This document shows positions 1 through 10,389 of a DNA stretch of 64,000 bases, piece after piece. This DNA comes from Ichthyophis bannanicus. Taxonomy: Eukaryota; Chordata; Amphibia; Gymnophiona; Ichthyophiidae. Every line of letters begins with the position of its first letter. Position 1 is the stretch's first letter. Under the pieces are notes generated by a model, which had not been told where the DNA came from, did not search any database, and saw nothing but the letters and a program-made list of their open reading frames with translations. The stretch covers positions 110,288,278 to 110,352,277 of the forward strand of contig CM066043.1 in NCBI GenBank assembly GCA_033557465.1, given 5' to 3'. The translations under genes and the position numbers were made by a program.

Positions 1-995
1 GCATTTGTGGTAATTCCCTGCACATCAACCACCAAAAGGAATCCTTCTTTGGGCTGTTTTAAATCAACACCCATCAAGCTAGTGTGTATCTGGCATCCCC
101 TTTCCAAATGTCCCCATTTTCCACATTTTCCACATTTCTTTTTACTCCACTGTGTCATCTGGGTTGGCACAGTACAATTATTCTCAGAAACATTTTTAAC
201 CATTTTCTTTTCTGATACAGCACAGCTTGCCTCAGCACCAACCTTCAGAGGGCCACCCATTCTATGGCAAGCCTGCGTGGCTTCCAAGAATCTCTCTGCT
301 AGCATGGTTACCTCTCCAAGATTCTGGCAATTTTGCTGTATAAGGAAAGTGTGCAAATCGTTAGGCACAGCAGACATAAATTGTTCAAGCATAATAATGT
401 CTAATAACATTTCCAGAGTCTTTCCCTCAGGCTCCAACCATTTTACAGCCAATCCTCTGATTCTCTGACTCAGAGCCCTGGGTGTTTCACCCACTCTTAA
501 TGCAGTAGCTCTAAACATTCGCCTATACTCTGAAATAGACAACCCTAGGCGATCTCTTATAGCAGCCTTTACATCTTTATAATTCAAAGCTTGGGCTGCT
601 GGCATTGCTCTATAAGCTGCAAGCGCCTCCCCAGTTAATGAGGCTGCCAGCCTTACTGCCCACTGGGTCTCTGGCCATGCTAATGCTTGTGCCACTCTCT
701 CAAAAGATTCAAGGAAATCATCAACATTATCATCTGGAGTCAGCTTCCCAAAACTAAATGCCCCAATTCCCTGATTGAGTCCCACATTGTCCACATGTGG
801 TATACCAGTTGTTACTGCTGGTCTTGCATCCGGTCCACTTTGGTTATGAAGAGCAATTAAGGCTTCCACCAGATCAAGCACTGGCTTCTGCTGGTCCCTT
901 AATGCTTTAATTGCAGTGTCCTGAGCCTGCTGCGCTAGCTCCTGTTGCCTGCTAAATTGGGCTGCCATCCAGCTGGGCAGTTCCTTTGGATCCAT
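1..995 (-). CDS. SCAN-type Gag of an LTR retrotransposon (Gmr1-like), partial
   Basis: An open minus-strand frame runs from ATG at 993-995 off the left edge, about 331 codons with no stop. Residues from about 170 to 240 match the SCAN fold pattern: a W-L-E-P-E segment, then LEQF, then a V-P-N-D-L turn and LAERF. Further on is a CCHC zinc knuckle, C-x2-C-x4-H-x4-C (CGKCGKWGHLERGC), typical of nucleocapsid. The last residues before the edge may lead into protease. In the family, Gag forms the particle that packages element RNA, and the SCAN domain of zinc-finger transcription factors is known to derive from Gmr1-like Gag capsid. The CR1 copy beyond about 1.09 kb separates this gene from its probable 5' LTR. 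Intact over the visible part; pol is not visible. Confidence 0.82.
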   Translation of the reverse strand, partial: MDPKELPSWMAAQFSRQQELAQQAQDTAIKALRDQQKPVLDLVEALIALHNQSGPDARPAVTTGIPHVDNVGLNQGIGAFSFGKLTPDDNVDDFLESFERVAQALAWPETQWAVRLAASLTGEALAAYRAMPAAQALNYKDVKAAIRDRLGLSISEYRRMFRATALRVGETPRALSQRIRGLAVKWLEPEGKTLEMLLDIIMLEQFMSAVPNDLHTFLIQQNCQNLGEVTMLAERFLEATQACHRMGGPLKVGAEASCAVSEKKMVKNVSENNCTVPTQMTQWSKKKCGKCGKWGHLERGCQIHTSLMGVDLKQPKEGFLLVVDVQGITTN

Positions 996-1089
996 CTTGA
1001 ATCCCTGCAAGAAACAAAAGAAAAAAAAACACAGAGCAGCAGCCTCCAAACAGGTGTTTTTCTCCTATTTTTTTTCAATTACCCCTGTG
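996..1089 (-). other. 5' leader of the SCAN-gag element
   Basis: This short A/T-rich non-coding stretch lies upstream of the Gag ATG on the minus strand and stops where CR1 sequence begins. No primer-binding site was recognised. The CR1 junction is approximate. Confidence 0.35.
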
Positions 1090-1106
1090 TCTTACTCCCA
1101 TCCACC

Positions 1107-1217
1107 ACTAGGCTTTTCCAAGGGTTGCAAAGCAGAGATGGCATCCATCTGTCCAAGAGAGGTCAACGCATCTTTGGTAGTAGACTGGCTAATCTACTGA
1201 AGAGGGCTTTAAACTAG
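1107..1217 (+). pseudogene. CR1 ORF1 C-terminal esterase tail (fragment)
   Basis: The frame ending at 1217 reads a D-G-I-H-L-S-K-R-G block followed by LANLLKRALN. This matches the end of the GDSL-type esterase domain of CR1 ORF1, where the D-x-x-H pair supplies catalytic residues. Only the last 35 or so residues remain because of 5' truncation. ORF2 starts six bases after the stop. Confidence 0.7.
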
Positions 1218-1222
1218 ATTCC

Positions 1223-4079
1223 TTGGGGATGGGTGAAGAAAGCCCCCAGGTAAGTGAAAGCCCCCAGGTAGGTGATACATTAAATACCTTTATGGAAATG
1301 GGTAACAGGGGTAACATATGGAAAGCAGTATGTATTAATGCCCGTAGCATGGGAAATAAGATCCCTGAGGTTGAAGCTTTGGTGGGAGTGGCTGACTTGG
1401 ATTTAGTGGCAGTTACAGAAACATGGTTCACAGAAAACAATGACTGGGATGTAACTATACCTGGCTATACTTTATTCAGGAAGGACAGGGTAGGAAGAAG
1501 AGGAGGAGGAGTGGCACTATATGTAAAAACTACTATTAAAGCTTTGGAATTACAGAGCTTAAAAGGGAGAGAGGAGGCATTGTGGGTTAAACTAGAAAGA
1601 GGGAAAGAGAAATCTATTTGCATTGGAGTGATATGCAGACCTCCCTCACAGGAGGAAGAGGTGGACAGAGAGTTAATTGAAGACATACGCAGCATTGCTA
1701 GGAAAGGGGAAGTACTACTGATAGGAGATTTCAATATGCCAGATGTTGATTGGCACATTACTGCTGCAGTATCATCTAGAAGTAAGGAGATCCTGGATTC
1801 TCTACAGGGAGAACTATTCAGGCAATTGGTAACAGACCCCACACGTGAAGGGGCCATACTGGACTTGGTGCTTACCAATGGTGAAAGTGTTTCTGATGTT
1901 GTAGTGGGAGATCATTTTGCATCCAGTGATCACCAGATGGTGTGGTTCAGTATTAGGACTAGGGCTGTTAGAATCCATTCCAAGGTGAGGATCTTAGACT
2001 TTAGGAAGACTAACTTTGCGAAGATGGGCCAATACCTCAGGGAGTCGTTAGTGGGATGGGAACAGCTGGGGGATGTAGAAAAACAGTGGGCAAAACTGAA
2101 AGGGGGTATTTTAAGGGCAACCAACCTTTTTGTTAAAATGGTAAATAAAGGCAAAAGGAACAGGAGACCGCTATGGTTTTCGAAGGAAGTAGCTGAAAAA
2201 GTGAAGAAAAAGAGGGAGGCCTTCATGAAATACAAGAGATCACAGAGAGCAGAAGACAGGCATCTGTATTTGGAAAAACTTAGAGAAGCTAGCAAAGTAG
2301 TCAAGAAGGCAAAGATTCAAAAGGAGGAGGAAATAGCCAATGCAATAAAATGGGGGGGATAAGACATTTTTCAGATATATTAGTGAGAAGAGGAAGAGCA
2401 AAAGTGGTATTGTCAGACTCAAGGGTGCAGGGGGGGAATATGTAGAAGCTGATAAGGATAAAGCGGAATTGCTTAACAAATATTTTTGTTCTGTGTTCAC
2501 AGATGAAGAACCAGGAGCAGGACCTCAGAAAACACCCACAAATAAGAACAGAAGCGAGGGACATCTTGAACTATTTTCAGAAGACTGTGTTCGTGAGAAA
2601 CTAGCTCAACTTAAAGTAGACAAAGCGATGGGACCGGATGGGATACACCCTAGAATACTGAGGGAACTTGGGGACGTTCTAGCAGCTCCACTGACTGACC
2701 TTTTCAATGCCTCGTTGGAGTCAGGAGTGGTGCCAAAGGACTGGAGGTGCCTTTACACAAAAGCGGAAGTAAGGATGTGGTTGAAAACTACAGGCCGGTT
2801 AGTTTAACTTCGGTGGTGAGTAAATTATTGGAAACGCTGCTGAAAGAGAAAATAGTGAGGTTTCTGGAGTCCGGCGGATTACAGGATCCGAGGCAGCATG
2901 GATTCACCAGAGGCAGGTCTTGTCAGACAAATCTGATTGATTTTTTTTGACTGGGTGACCAGGGAGTTGGACCGAGGGAGAGCTCTAGATGTGGTGTATT
3001 TAGATTTCCGTAAAGCCTTTGACACTGTTCCTCACAGGCGACTTATAAACAAACTGAGCACCCTAGGGATGGACCCTAAAGTTACTGCATGGGTTAGAAA
3101 TTGGTTGGGTGGGAGGCGACAAAGAGTACAAGTAAATGGAGCTCACTCTGAGGAGAAGGATGTTACCAGTGGTGTGCCCCAGGGATCTGTCCTTGGTCCG
3201 ATTCTTTTTAACATCTTTGTTAGTGATATAGCGGAAGGGCTGTCGGGTAAGGTTTGCCTCTTTGCGGATGATACCAAAATCTGCAATAGAGTAGACACCC
3301 AGGAAGGGGTAGATAACATGAGGAGGGATCTAGCTAAGCTTGAAGAATGGTCTAGAATTTGGCAGCTGGGATTTAATGTTAAAAAATGTAAGGTCATGCA
3401 TTTGGGCTGCAGCAATCCAAGGGAGCAATACAGTATAGGAGGTGAAGTACTTTTGTCCACTAAAGAAGAGCGGGACCTAGGCGTGGTTGTGTCTGATGAT
3501 CTTAAAGTAGCTAAACAGGTGGAAAAGGCGACAGCAAAAGCTAGAAGGATGCTTGGGTGCATACAGAGAGGAATGGCTAGCAGAAAAAAGGAGGTGATAA
3601 TGCCTCTGTATAAGTCTTTGGTGCGACCTCATTTGGAGTATGGTGTGCAATTCTGGAGACCGCACCTTCAAAAGGATGTGAACAGGATGGAGTCGGTGCA
3701 GAGGGTTGCTACCAAAATGATTAATGGGCTTCATTATAAAGCATATGAGGACAGACTTAAGGATCTTAATATGTACACCTTAGAGGAAAGGCGGGATAGA
3801 GGTGATATGATTGAGATGTTTAAATACCTCCGTGGCATAAATGTTCAGGGAGAGAGCCTCTTTCAATTGAAAGCAAGTTCTGCTACGAGGGGACATGGGA
3901 TGAGGGTGAAGGGAGATAGATTCAGGAGTGATATGCGGAAATATTTCTTTACGGAAAGAGTAGTGGATCCGTGGAATAGTCTCCCAGTGGAGGTGGTAGA
4001 GATGAGGACAGTAACTGAATTCAAGAAAGCATGGGACCAACACAGAGGATCTCTAAAGGCAAAAAGTGGACTGTTGTAG
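1223..4079 (+). pseudogene. CR1 ORF2 (AP endonuclease + reverse transcriptase), three frameshifts
   Basis: Codons from 1223 to 2362 give an AP-type endonuclease with NARSMGNK, TETWF, GDFNMPDVDW and an SDH motif. The frame breaks at a G-run near 2348-2357, again near 2748 after the D-W-R motif, and at a T-run at 2940-2948. The rest to 4079 gives the RT with [11 protein letters not shown], catalytic FADD and the usual CR1 C-terminal RPHLEY and LEERRDRGDM blocks. The enzyme would nick target DNA and copy its RNA in place. Two of the three breaks lie in homopolymers, so assembly error should be excluded, but the third looks like real decay. Confidence 0.85.
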
Positions 4080-4146
4080 TTGTTATGGAAGGACAGACTA
4101 GATAGGCCATGTGGTCTTTTTCTGTCGTCATATTTCTATGTTTCTA

Positions 4147-5019
4147 GACATGCCCAGGTACTTATTACCTTATGCCAGTGATGAATCCAGCTTACACAGG
4201 GTCTTTTCCTCCTGGGACAGCCACCTGGAACAGCTAGCTCTTTTTTCTCCAAAGTGTTGTTAAAGGAAAATCCTTTTTCCAGCTTTTAACTTGAACTTTC
4301 TTTTTTCCTTCAGATTTCAGTTGTAATCCTTATATCATGTAAATCCTTTGCGCAAAAGCAATCCGAAAAACTACGCCAACTGTAAACGGGGGCGCTGGGT
4401 GTGAATGTCCACAGTCTTGGCAAAGGCAAAATACTATTATGACTTGCAAAGGATTGTGGGGAATGTAGTCCACTCATACCAGAATCAGCCGTTCACAAAT
4501 AATGAGTTGTGTTGCTCGAGTGTAAGCAAAGAAATATATATTTTATTCATGGGGTTAATTCTCCCACACAGATTTACTTGGTAACACAAAAGGATACTTG
4601 CTTTCAGTATTGTACTTAGGAAAAACAAATCATGATATCAGCAACTGAACTTCTTAAGCAATCAATCAAACAATAAAGACCTTGAGGGGAAACAGAAAAG
4701 GTCTTTCTGAGGGCTCCTGCTAATACCTTTTAGCAGTGCTCCAAAAGCAAAAACAAAACCCAAAAGTAACCAAAAACTGTTCTTTTTTCAAGGATAACTT
4801 TCTTCTATTTTCACACACAAACAGTAGTTTCCTTTCAGAGCTCACGTGCAACTGTGCATGGCTTAATTACCAATAATTAGCCAGCTGCAAACCCCTTTGC
4901 TGGTTCACTTTCTCTACGTGGCTCAAATCCTACCCTAAAGCTTTCTTGTAAACTTTTCTGGGTAGATAGAAGAACAAGTTATATTTCCTTTTGATGGTTG
5001 TTGTATTTGTGAAAGTATT
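4147..5019. other. LTR-like non-coding DNA, probable 5' LTR region of the SCAN-gag element
   Basis: No gene was found. On the minus strand there is an AATAAA near 4535-4545, then sequence including a common ACTACATTCCCCACAATCC-type motif. The position, upstream of Gag on the same strand with only CR1 in between, fits an LTR and leader. LTR ends and a primer-binding site were not convincingly located, so this is inference from position. Confidence 0.3.
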
Positions 5020-5856
5020 TTACCACAGCAGCCTAGAGAGAGAGCAATCCATGTATTCATTCGGATCATTTAAAATATCTCCTTCTTCTTCAAATATCAT
5101 AGAATCAATATCATGGTCTGGCTCAGAGGAATTCCTTAATGGAACACTCTCAGGATAATGTTTGATTCCCTGCTGTCTCCCAGGTGAAGAGCTAGGGCAT
5201 AGATCAGTGTTCATACCTGAGCTTCCTTTGCTGTTAGGGTTCCTCTCCAGATATCCTGGCCAATAAGTAGTCCAGCTTTTATGTCCAGCCTTCCAATCAA
5301 GATCCCTGGACACTGGGTCTCTCTTCACATACCTTCTTGCACTGGTCTTAGGGCCCCTTCCAAATGCAGCCGTCTCCCTCAAATGTGCCGTCTGGAACCT
5401 CCTGGCTCTGTAACCCCACTCCTCTGGCTTCCTCCAGTCCAATGGAGTATGCTTGCCTCTGAAATGACTCCCAACACACGTGCTGCTATGGGCTCCTTCT
5501 TTAGACCTCCAAGATGTTTTCCTCTTCTTCCTTCCACGTTGATGCTGCTGCTTCCTCTCTCTGTCCTTGAGCTCTGAGTTCCTCAACTGATTCTGTGTAG
5601 AATATGTTTTACTTTTAACTTGTTTAGAGGGATACTCCACCCTAGCACAGCTCAGCTGTGCTGAATCAAGCCCTGCCCTTGGAGATGAGTGATTGGGGAT
5701 TACCTCATAGCTCTCCTGATTGAACACACGTTTCCCCACTTCAGCTCTTCTAGAGGCTGTTTGAAACCTGGTGCATTCTGGGACTGGTAGTCTTTTATGA
5801 AAACATTCTGTTTTAGTATTTCTACCAGCAAAGACAGGTTGCTTGTTCAGAGCCAA
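5020..5856 (-). CDS. Unrecognised 278-codon ORF
   Basis: An open minus-strand frame of 278 codons that I do not recognise. It has a basic central part (runs of K, R and Q around residues 85-115), a W-rich segment around residues 140-200, and a strongly acidic C-terminus (EEEGD). No catalytic motif, signal peptide or membrane segment is apparent. It lies on the same strand as, and upstream of, the SCAN-gag gene. It may be repeat-derived sequence that happens to be open, for example part of a long LTR. Coding status is unproven. Confidence 0.3.
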   Translation of the reverse strand: MALNKQPVFAGRNTKTECFHKRLPVPECTRFQTASRRAEVGKRVFNQESYEVIPNHSSPRAGLDSAQLSCARVEYPSKQVKSKTYSTQNQLRNSELKDRERKQQHQRGRKKRKTSWRSKEGAHSSTCVGSHFRGKHTPLDWRKPEEWGYRARRFQTAHLRETAAFGRGPKTSARRYVKRDPVSRDLDWKAGHKSWTTYWPGYLERNPNSKGSSGMNTDLCPSSSPGRQQGIKHYPESVPLRNSSEPDHDIDSMIFEEEGDILNDPNEYMDCSLSRLLW

Positions 5857-6139
5857 TTCACCTCTATTATAGCTCCTTCCTGAACTATGATAAGCTTCCT
5901 TATCACAGCGGCTGGATTATCTGTTCATAGCAGAAAATATGTTCTGGGTTTGGACAAGGCAGACATACGGAATCCCAGTCTCTCTGATCATGCTTCTGTA
6001 TAGATGGGGATTTGGCAGCAGGAAGGAGGGGGGGAACAGGGGAACTGACCTTGGCAAATGAACCATACCCTATATAAAGGCCCAGAGTTTCATAATCATC
6101 TGAAAACTGCTTGGCAAAGGTACTGGGAGCACAACGATA
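5857..6139. other. No gene seen
   Basis: Unassigned sequence. A TATATAAAG box on plus near 6072 is the only promoter-like string, and no convincing ORF follows it. Confidence 0.4.
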
Positions 6140-6260
6140 GAGAAGACATTTTATTTATTTCATTCATTTAAGATTTGATATACCGCTTAATATGGGTACA
6201 GCAAAGCAGATTACAAAATTATACAATAAAAACTCAAGCAGAAAATGAAAAGACAGATAT
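6140..6260 (-). repeat. L2-like LINE/SINE 3' tail fragment
   Basis: The TTTATTTATTTCATTCATTTAAGATTTGATATACCGC-like run (read in short pieces) resembles the inverted 3' tails of the L2-like LINEs near 22500 and 23310, which also end in a TATACCGC motif. It is a short fragment only. Confidence 0.45.
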
Positions 6261-6335
6261 AGGACAGATGGAAATATTAAACATGGATAGGAGGGTCCTC
6301 TAGGAAGCAGCAAATATGAGGGGGAAGAGTGGCAT

Positions 6336-7013
6336 TTGTTGCTAGACAGAAACGACAAGGGGGATGAGTGGTTACTTACATTGTCTAAGCAGTTACATCT
6401 TTTTAGGCAATGGCACATAAAAAGCCTGAGGGTCGAAGAGCGTGTGCAATACCTACAGGTGTGTCATGCTATTAATGACCTGCTGAATCAGAGAGCAGAG
6501 AAGGGATATTCGACTATGTAAATATAAGCTCCATAGATAGAGCAACAAAAGTGGGAAGCTCTTGGCAAATTTAGTGAGCCCTGTGAAGAAAAAGAATGTG
6601 ATCACAGCTTTTGTGACCCCCAGGGATACAAGCATGAAACAGCATGTGACATCTTAGCTCAGTTCCATCAGTATTATAGCACACTATATGGAAAGGGATC
6701 CCAGGATGATATGGGAAGCGAAGCCTTTTTTTGGGAGCTAGCAATGCCGGAGCTGGGAGAGGAGGCAAGGTGGACACTATACACCCCTTTTACATGAGAC
6801 AAAGTATTGCAAACAGTATACTCCCTCAAATTTGTGAGGGCCCAAGGCTGGAGTTCTATAAAATTCTGGGAGATAAGATGGTAGCTCCCTTTTTGGCGCA
6901 GTGTTCAGAGGCCCTGGAAAAGGGTGACCTGGGTGGGGGGAGAGACAAAACCAGGCTACAGTAGTGGTGCTGCCCAAGCCGGGCAGGGACCTGACATTGA
7001 TGGTATCTGATGG
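6336..7013 (+). pseudogene. L1/Tx1-clade ORF2 fragment (RT N-terminal part)
   Basis: Several frames joined by indels give L1 ORF2-like blocks in order: a helical segment with ERVQYLQ and NDLLNQRAEKG, then YYSTLYGKGSQDD, then LEFYKILGDKMVAPFLAQ, and finally VVLPKPGRDLTL. These match the region between endonuclease and RT and the first RT motif of L1-type elements. The catalytic part is missing, and a SINE interrupts the copy at 7014. The fragment is dead. Confidence 0.65.
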
Positions 7014-7026
7014 TTATGATTGTTTT
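7014..7026. repeat. Target-site duplication of the SINE, left copy
   Basis: TTATGATTGTTTT, identical to 7246-7258. Confidence 0.85.
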
Positions 7027-7245
7027 GCAATGCAATGTGTACCTTCGAGTCAGTCCTGACTCCTGGCGACCCAGAAGCTCCTGGGTTTTCTTGGCAGTGT
7101 CACCGGAAGTAGATTGCCAGGCCTTTCTTCCGAGGCAATGGAGGGTTAAGTGACTTGCCCAAGGCCACAAGGAGTGCTAGTGGGAATCGAACCCTGGTTG
7201 CTTGGTTACCAAGCCAGTGTTCTAACCACTAGGCTACTCCTCCAC
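7027..7245 (-). mobile_element. tRNA-derived SINE with RTE/BovB-like tail
   Basis: Read on minus, the 219-bp unit starts with a tRNA-like head. It has an A-box-like TAGCCTAGTGGTTAG and a B-box GGTTCGATTCC. A central CORE/MIR-like GTGGCCTTGGGCAAGTCACT follows. The 3' part contains GTCGCCAGGAGTC and GACTCGAAGG, resembling 3' tails of RTE/BovB LINEs. A perfect 13-bp duplication flanks it, so this is a complete insertion copied by a LINE in trans. It would be transcribed by RNA polymerase III. Confidence 0.85.
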
Positions 7246-7258
7246 TTATGATTGTTTT
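7246..7258. repeat. Target-site duplication of the SINE, right copy
   Basis: TTATGATTGTTTT, identical to 7014-7026. Confidence 0.85.
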
Positions 7259-7734
7259 AATTTCCCCTTTTTCATATATATATATGTTACATGATTTTTA
7301 TTTACGTTTTGATCACTAATTTAATTATTTATTAATTCATATTACTTTTTTATATATGTATTAAGATTTTTTATATATGTATTAAGTTATTTATATATTT
7401 TCTTTTTATTATTTATTTATGCTACAAAATTGTATTTTTGTATCTTAAGTGGAACTTTTGTTCCCTTTATCAATGGTGTTTTATGTGTGTACATACACAT
7501 TAGGACTTTGTTCCTTTTTATTTACTAATTATTTTATGTATGTGTATTGGATATTATTTGCTTCAGATGATTTCTTGTTTTTATCTTCATTTAGAGGTTT
7601 TGCACCCCCTGAGGAAGGCCTCTGGGCGGAAACGCGTTTTTTTTTTTTGTCTAATAAAAGAGCCTGTTTCCTGTCTTACAAACCTGCTGCTTTGTTTGTT
7701 TTGTTCCCCGTGTGGGCTCCTTTGCTCTTTGTGG
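7259..7734. other. AT-rich non-coding DNA with a CTGAGGA...GGAAAC motif
   Basis: Low-complexity A/T sequence (7260-7450) precedes a stretch at about 7608-7650 with CTGAGGA, a possible short stem, GGAAACGCG, a T-run and GTC. This layout is loosely like the hammerhead cores of Penelope-like element ends. No gene was found. Confidence 0.35.
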
Positions 7735-10195
7735 CTTCCTATCTAGTCTGTCCTTCCATATCAACCATTACAACAGTCCCCTTTTTTCCTTTAAAGGTAC
7801 TCTGTGTTTGTCCCATGCTTTTTTTAATTCAGATACTGTCCTCATCTCTACCACCACCATTGGGAGACTATTCCATGCATCTATCGCTCTTATCATAAAT
7901 ATTTCTGCATATTGCTCCTGAGTCTATCGCTGCTCACCCTCATCCTATGTCCCCTTGTAGCAGAACTTGCTTTCAATCGAAAGAGGCTCTCCTGTGTATT
8001 TATGACATGGAGGTATTTAAACGTCTCAATCATATCACCTCTATCCCGCCTTTCCTCTAAAGTACACATATTAAGATCCTTAAGTCTGTCCTCAAATGCT
8101 TTATAATGAAGACCACTAGCCATTTTAGTAGCCACACTCTGTACTGACTTATTCCTGTTTATAGCCTTTTGAAGGTGCGGTCTCCAGAATTGCACACTAT
8201 ACTCCAAATGAGGTCGCACCAAAGACCTATACAGAGGCACTATCACTTCCTTTTTTCTGCTAGCCATTCCTCTCTGTATGCACCCAAGCATCCCTCTAGC
8301 TTTTGCCATCACTTTTTCTACCTGTTTAGCTACTTTAAGATCATCAGAAAACAACCACGCCTAGGTCCCGCTCTTCTTTAGTGAACCCCCTATACTATAT
8401 TGCTCCCTTGGATTGCTGCAGCCCAAATGCATGACCTTACATTTTTTAACATTAAATCCCAGCTGCCAAATTCTAGACCATTCTTCAAGCTTAGCTAGAT
8501 ACCTCCTCATGTTATCTACACCTTCCTGGGTGTGTACTCTATTGCAGATTTTGGTATCATCTACAAAGAGGCAAACCTTACCCGACAGCCCTTCCGCTAT
8601 ATCACTAACAAAGATGTTAAAAAGAATCTTACCAAGGAGAGATCCCTGGGGCACACCACTGGTAACATCCTTCTCCTCAGAGTGAGCTCCATTTACCTGT
8701 AGTCTTTGTCGCCTCCCACCCAACCAATTTCTAACCCAAGCAGTAACTTTAGGGTCCATCCCTAGGGTGCTCAGTTTGTTTATAAGTTGCCTGTGAGGAA
8801 CAGTGTCAAAGGTTTTACTGAAATCTAAATACACCACATCTAGGGCTCTCCCTCAGTCCAACTCCCTAGTCAACCAGACAAAGAAATCAATCAGATTTGT
8901 CTGACAAGACCTGCCTCTGGTGAATCCATGCTGCTTCGGATCCTGTAATCCGCTGGACTCCAGAAACGTCACTATTTTCTCTTTCAGCAGCGTTTCCAAT
9001 AATTTACTCACCACCAAAGTTAAACTAACTGGCCTGTAGTTTTTGACCACATCCTTACTTCCGCTTTTGTGTAAAGGCACCACATGAGCCTCTCTCCAGT
9101 CCTTTGGCACTACTCCCGACTCCAACGAAGCGTTGAAAAGATCAGTTAGTGGAGCTGCTAGAATGTCCCCAAGTTCCCTCAGTATTCTAGGGTTTATCCC
9201 AACCGGTCCCATCGCTTTATCTACTTTAAGTTGAGCTAGTTTCTCACAAACAGTCTTCTGAAAATTGTTCAAGATGTCCCTCCCTTCTGTTCCTGTTTAT
9301 GGGTGTTTTCTGAGGTCCTGTTCCTGGTTCTTCATCTATGAACACAGAACAGAAATATTTGTTAAGCAATTCTGCTTTAACCTCATCTGCTTCTACATAT
9401 TCCTCCCCTTCACCCTTGAGTCTGACAATACCACTTTTGCCCTTCCTCTTCTCACTAACATATCTGAAAAATGTCTTATCCACCCATTTTATTGCATTTG
9501 CTATTTCCTCCTCTTTTTGAATCTTTGCTTTCCTGACTACTTTGCTAGCTTCTCTAAGTTTTTCCAAATATAGATGCCTGTCTTCCTCTCTCTGTGATCT
9601 CTTGTATTTCATGAAGGCCTCCCTCTTTTTCTTCACCTTTTCAGCAACTTCTTTCGAAAGCCATAGCGGTCTCCTTTTCCTTTTATTTACCATTTTAACA
9701 AAAAGTTTGGTTGCCCTTAAAATATCCCCTTTCAGTTTTGCCCACTGTTTTTCTACATCCCCCAGTTGTTCCCATTCCACTAATGACTCCCTGAGGTATA
9801 GGCCCATCTTGGCAAAGTTAGTCTTCCTAAAGTCTAAGACCCTCACCTTTGAATGGATTCTAACAGCCCTAGTCCTAATACTGAACCACACCATCTGGTG
9901 ATCACTGGATGCAAAATGATCTCCCACTATAACATCAGAAACACTTTCATCATTGGTAAGCACCAAGTCCAGTATGGCCCCTTCATGTGTGGGGTTCTAT
10001 TACCAATTGCCTGAATAGTTCTCCCTGTAGAGAATCCAGGATCTCTTTACTTCTAGATGATACTGCAGCAGGAGTGTGCCAATCAACATCTGGCATATTA
10101 AAATTCCCTATCAGTAGCACTTCCCCATTCCTAGCAATGAGGCGTATGTCTTCAATTAACTCTCTGTCCACCTCTTCCTCTTCTGAGGGAGGTTT
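7735..10195 (-). mobile_element. CR1 LINE copy b, 5'-truncated
   Basis: A minus-strand CR1 of the same subfamily as copy a. It starts within the endonuclease domain at 10195 and ends in the conserved 3' UTR near 7735 (CCTATCTAGTCTGTCC). It is inserted in an L1 ORF2 fragment: L1-like LLPKAGKD coding sequence abuts its 5' end. Confidence 0.83.
7893..10190 (-). pseudogene. CR1 ORF2, copy b (broken)
   Basis: The endonuclease C-terminal half and most of the RT are recognisable but spread over several frames. The endonuclease motif reads GNFNMP where copy a has GDFNMP, losing an acidic residue, and the RT box reads FVDD instead of FADD. Frame breaks lie near 9980, 9250, 8855 and 8360. The fragment is inactive. 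Confidence 0.82.
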
Positions 10196-10389
10196 GAAGG
10201 CAGTCTTTCCCTGCTTTAGGGAGCAGTGTAATAAAGGCCTGATTCTCTCCCCATTTAAACCCCTGCTATTGCGAACGTTGTTGGAAAACGGCTTCCATTA
10301 GGACCACCACCTCAACTTGTAAAATTTTGTAAAATTCAACTTTGAACCCGTCTGGACCCGAGGCCTTACAACACTGAGCCTGTTGAAAC
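10196..10389 (-). pseudogene. L1-clade ORF2 fragment, downstream half
   Basis: Minus-strand translation gives KASGPDGFKVEFYKILQ and later AFITLLPKAGKD, the first RT blocks of L1-type ORF2. It continues the fragment at 12281-12495; CR1 copy c separates them and CR1 copy b cuts it at 10195. A stop just before KASGPDG shows decay. Confidence 0.65.

Larger units (their letters stand above)
1090..4146 (+). mobile_element. CR1 LINE copy a, nearly full ORF2
   Basis: A plus-strand CR1 retrotransposon is truncated inside ORF1. It contains the last part of ORF1, the whole endonuclease-RT ORF2 and a short 3' UTR. The 3' UTR carries AGACTAGATAGGCCATGTGG and ends in the short TTTCTATG-like repeats typical of CR1 tails. 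It sits between the SCAN-gag gene and LTR-like DNA, so it probably inserted into that element's leader. Copies b, d and e belong to the same subfamily; copy c is different. The 5' junction is uncertain by about 30 bp. Confidence 0.85.

Noticed and set aside
6072..6080. TATATAAAG as a host promoter
   Set aside because: No coding sequence, start context or conserved downstream feature follows it.
7160..7240. Possible tRNA gene (A and B box present)
   Set aside because: The tRNA-like head is followed by CORE and RTE-like tail and flanked by target duplications, so it is a SINE; no full cloverleaf was found.
7449..7921. Hydrophobic plus-strand ORFs of 149 and 69 codons
   Set aside because: A/T-rich sequence and the antisense of a CR1 3' end; no family resemblance.
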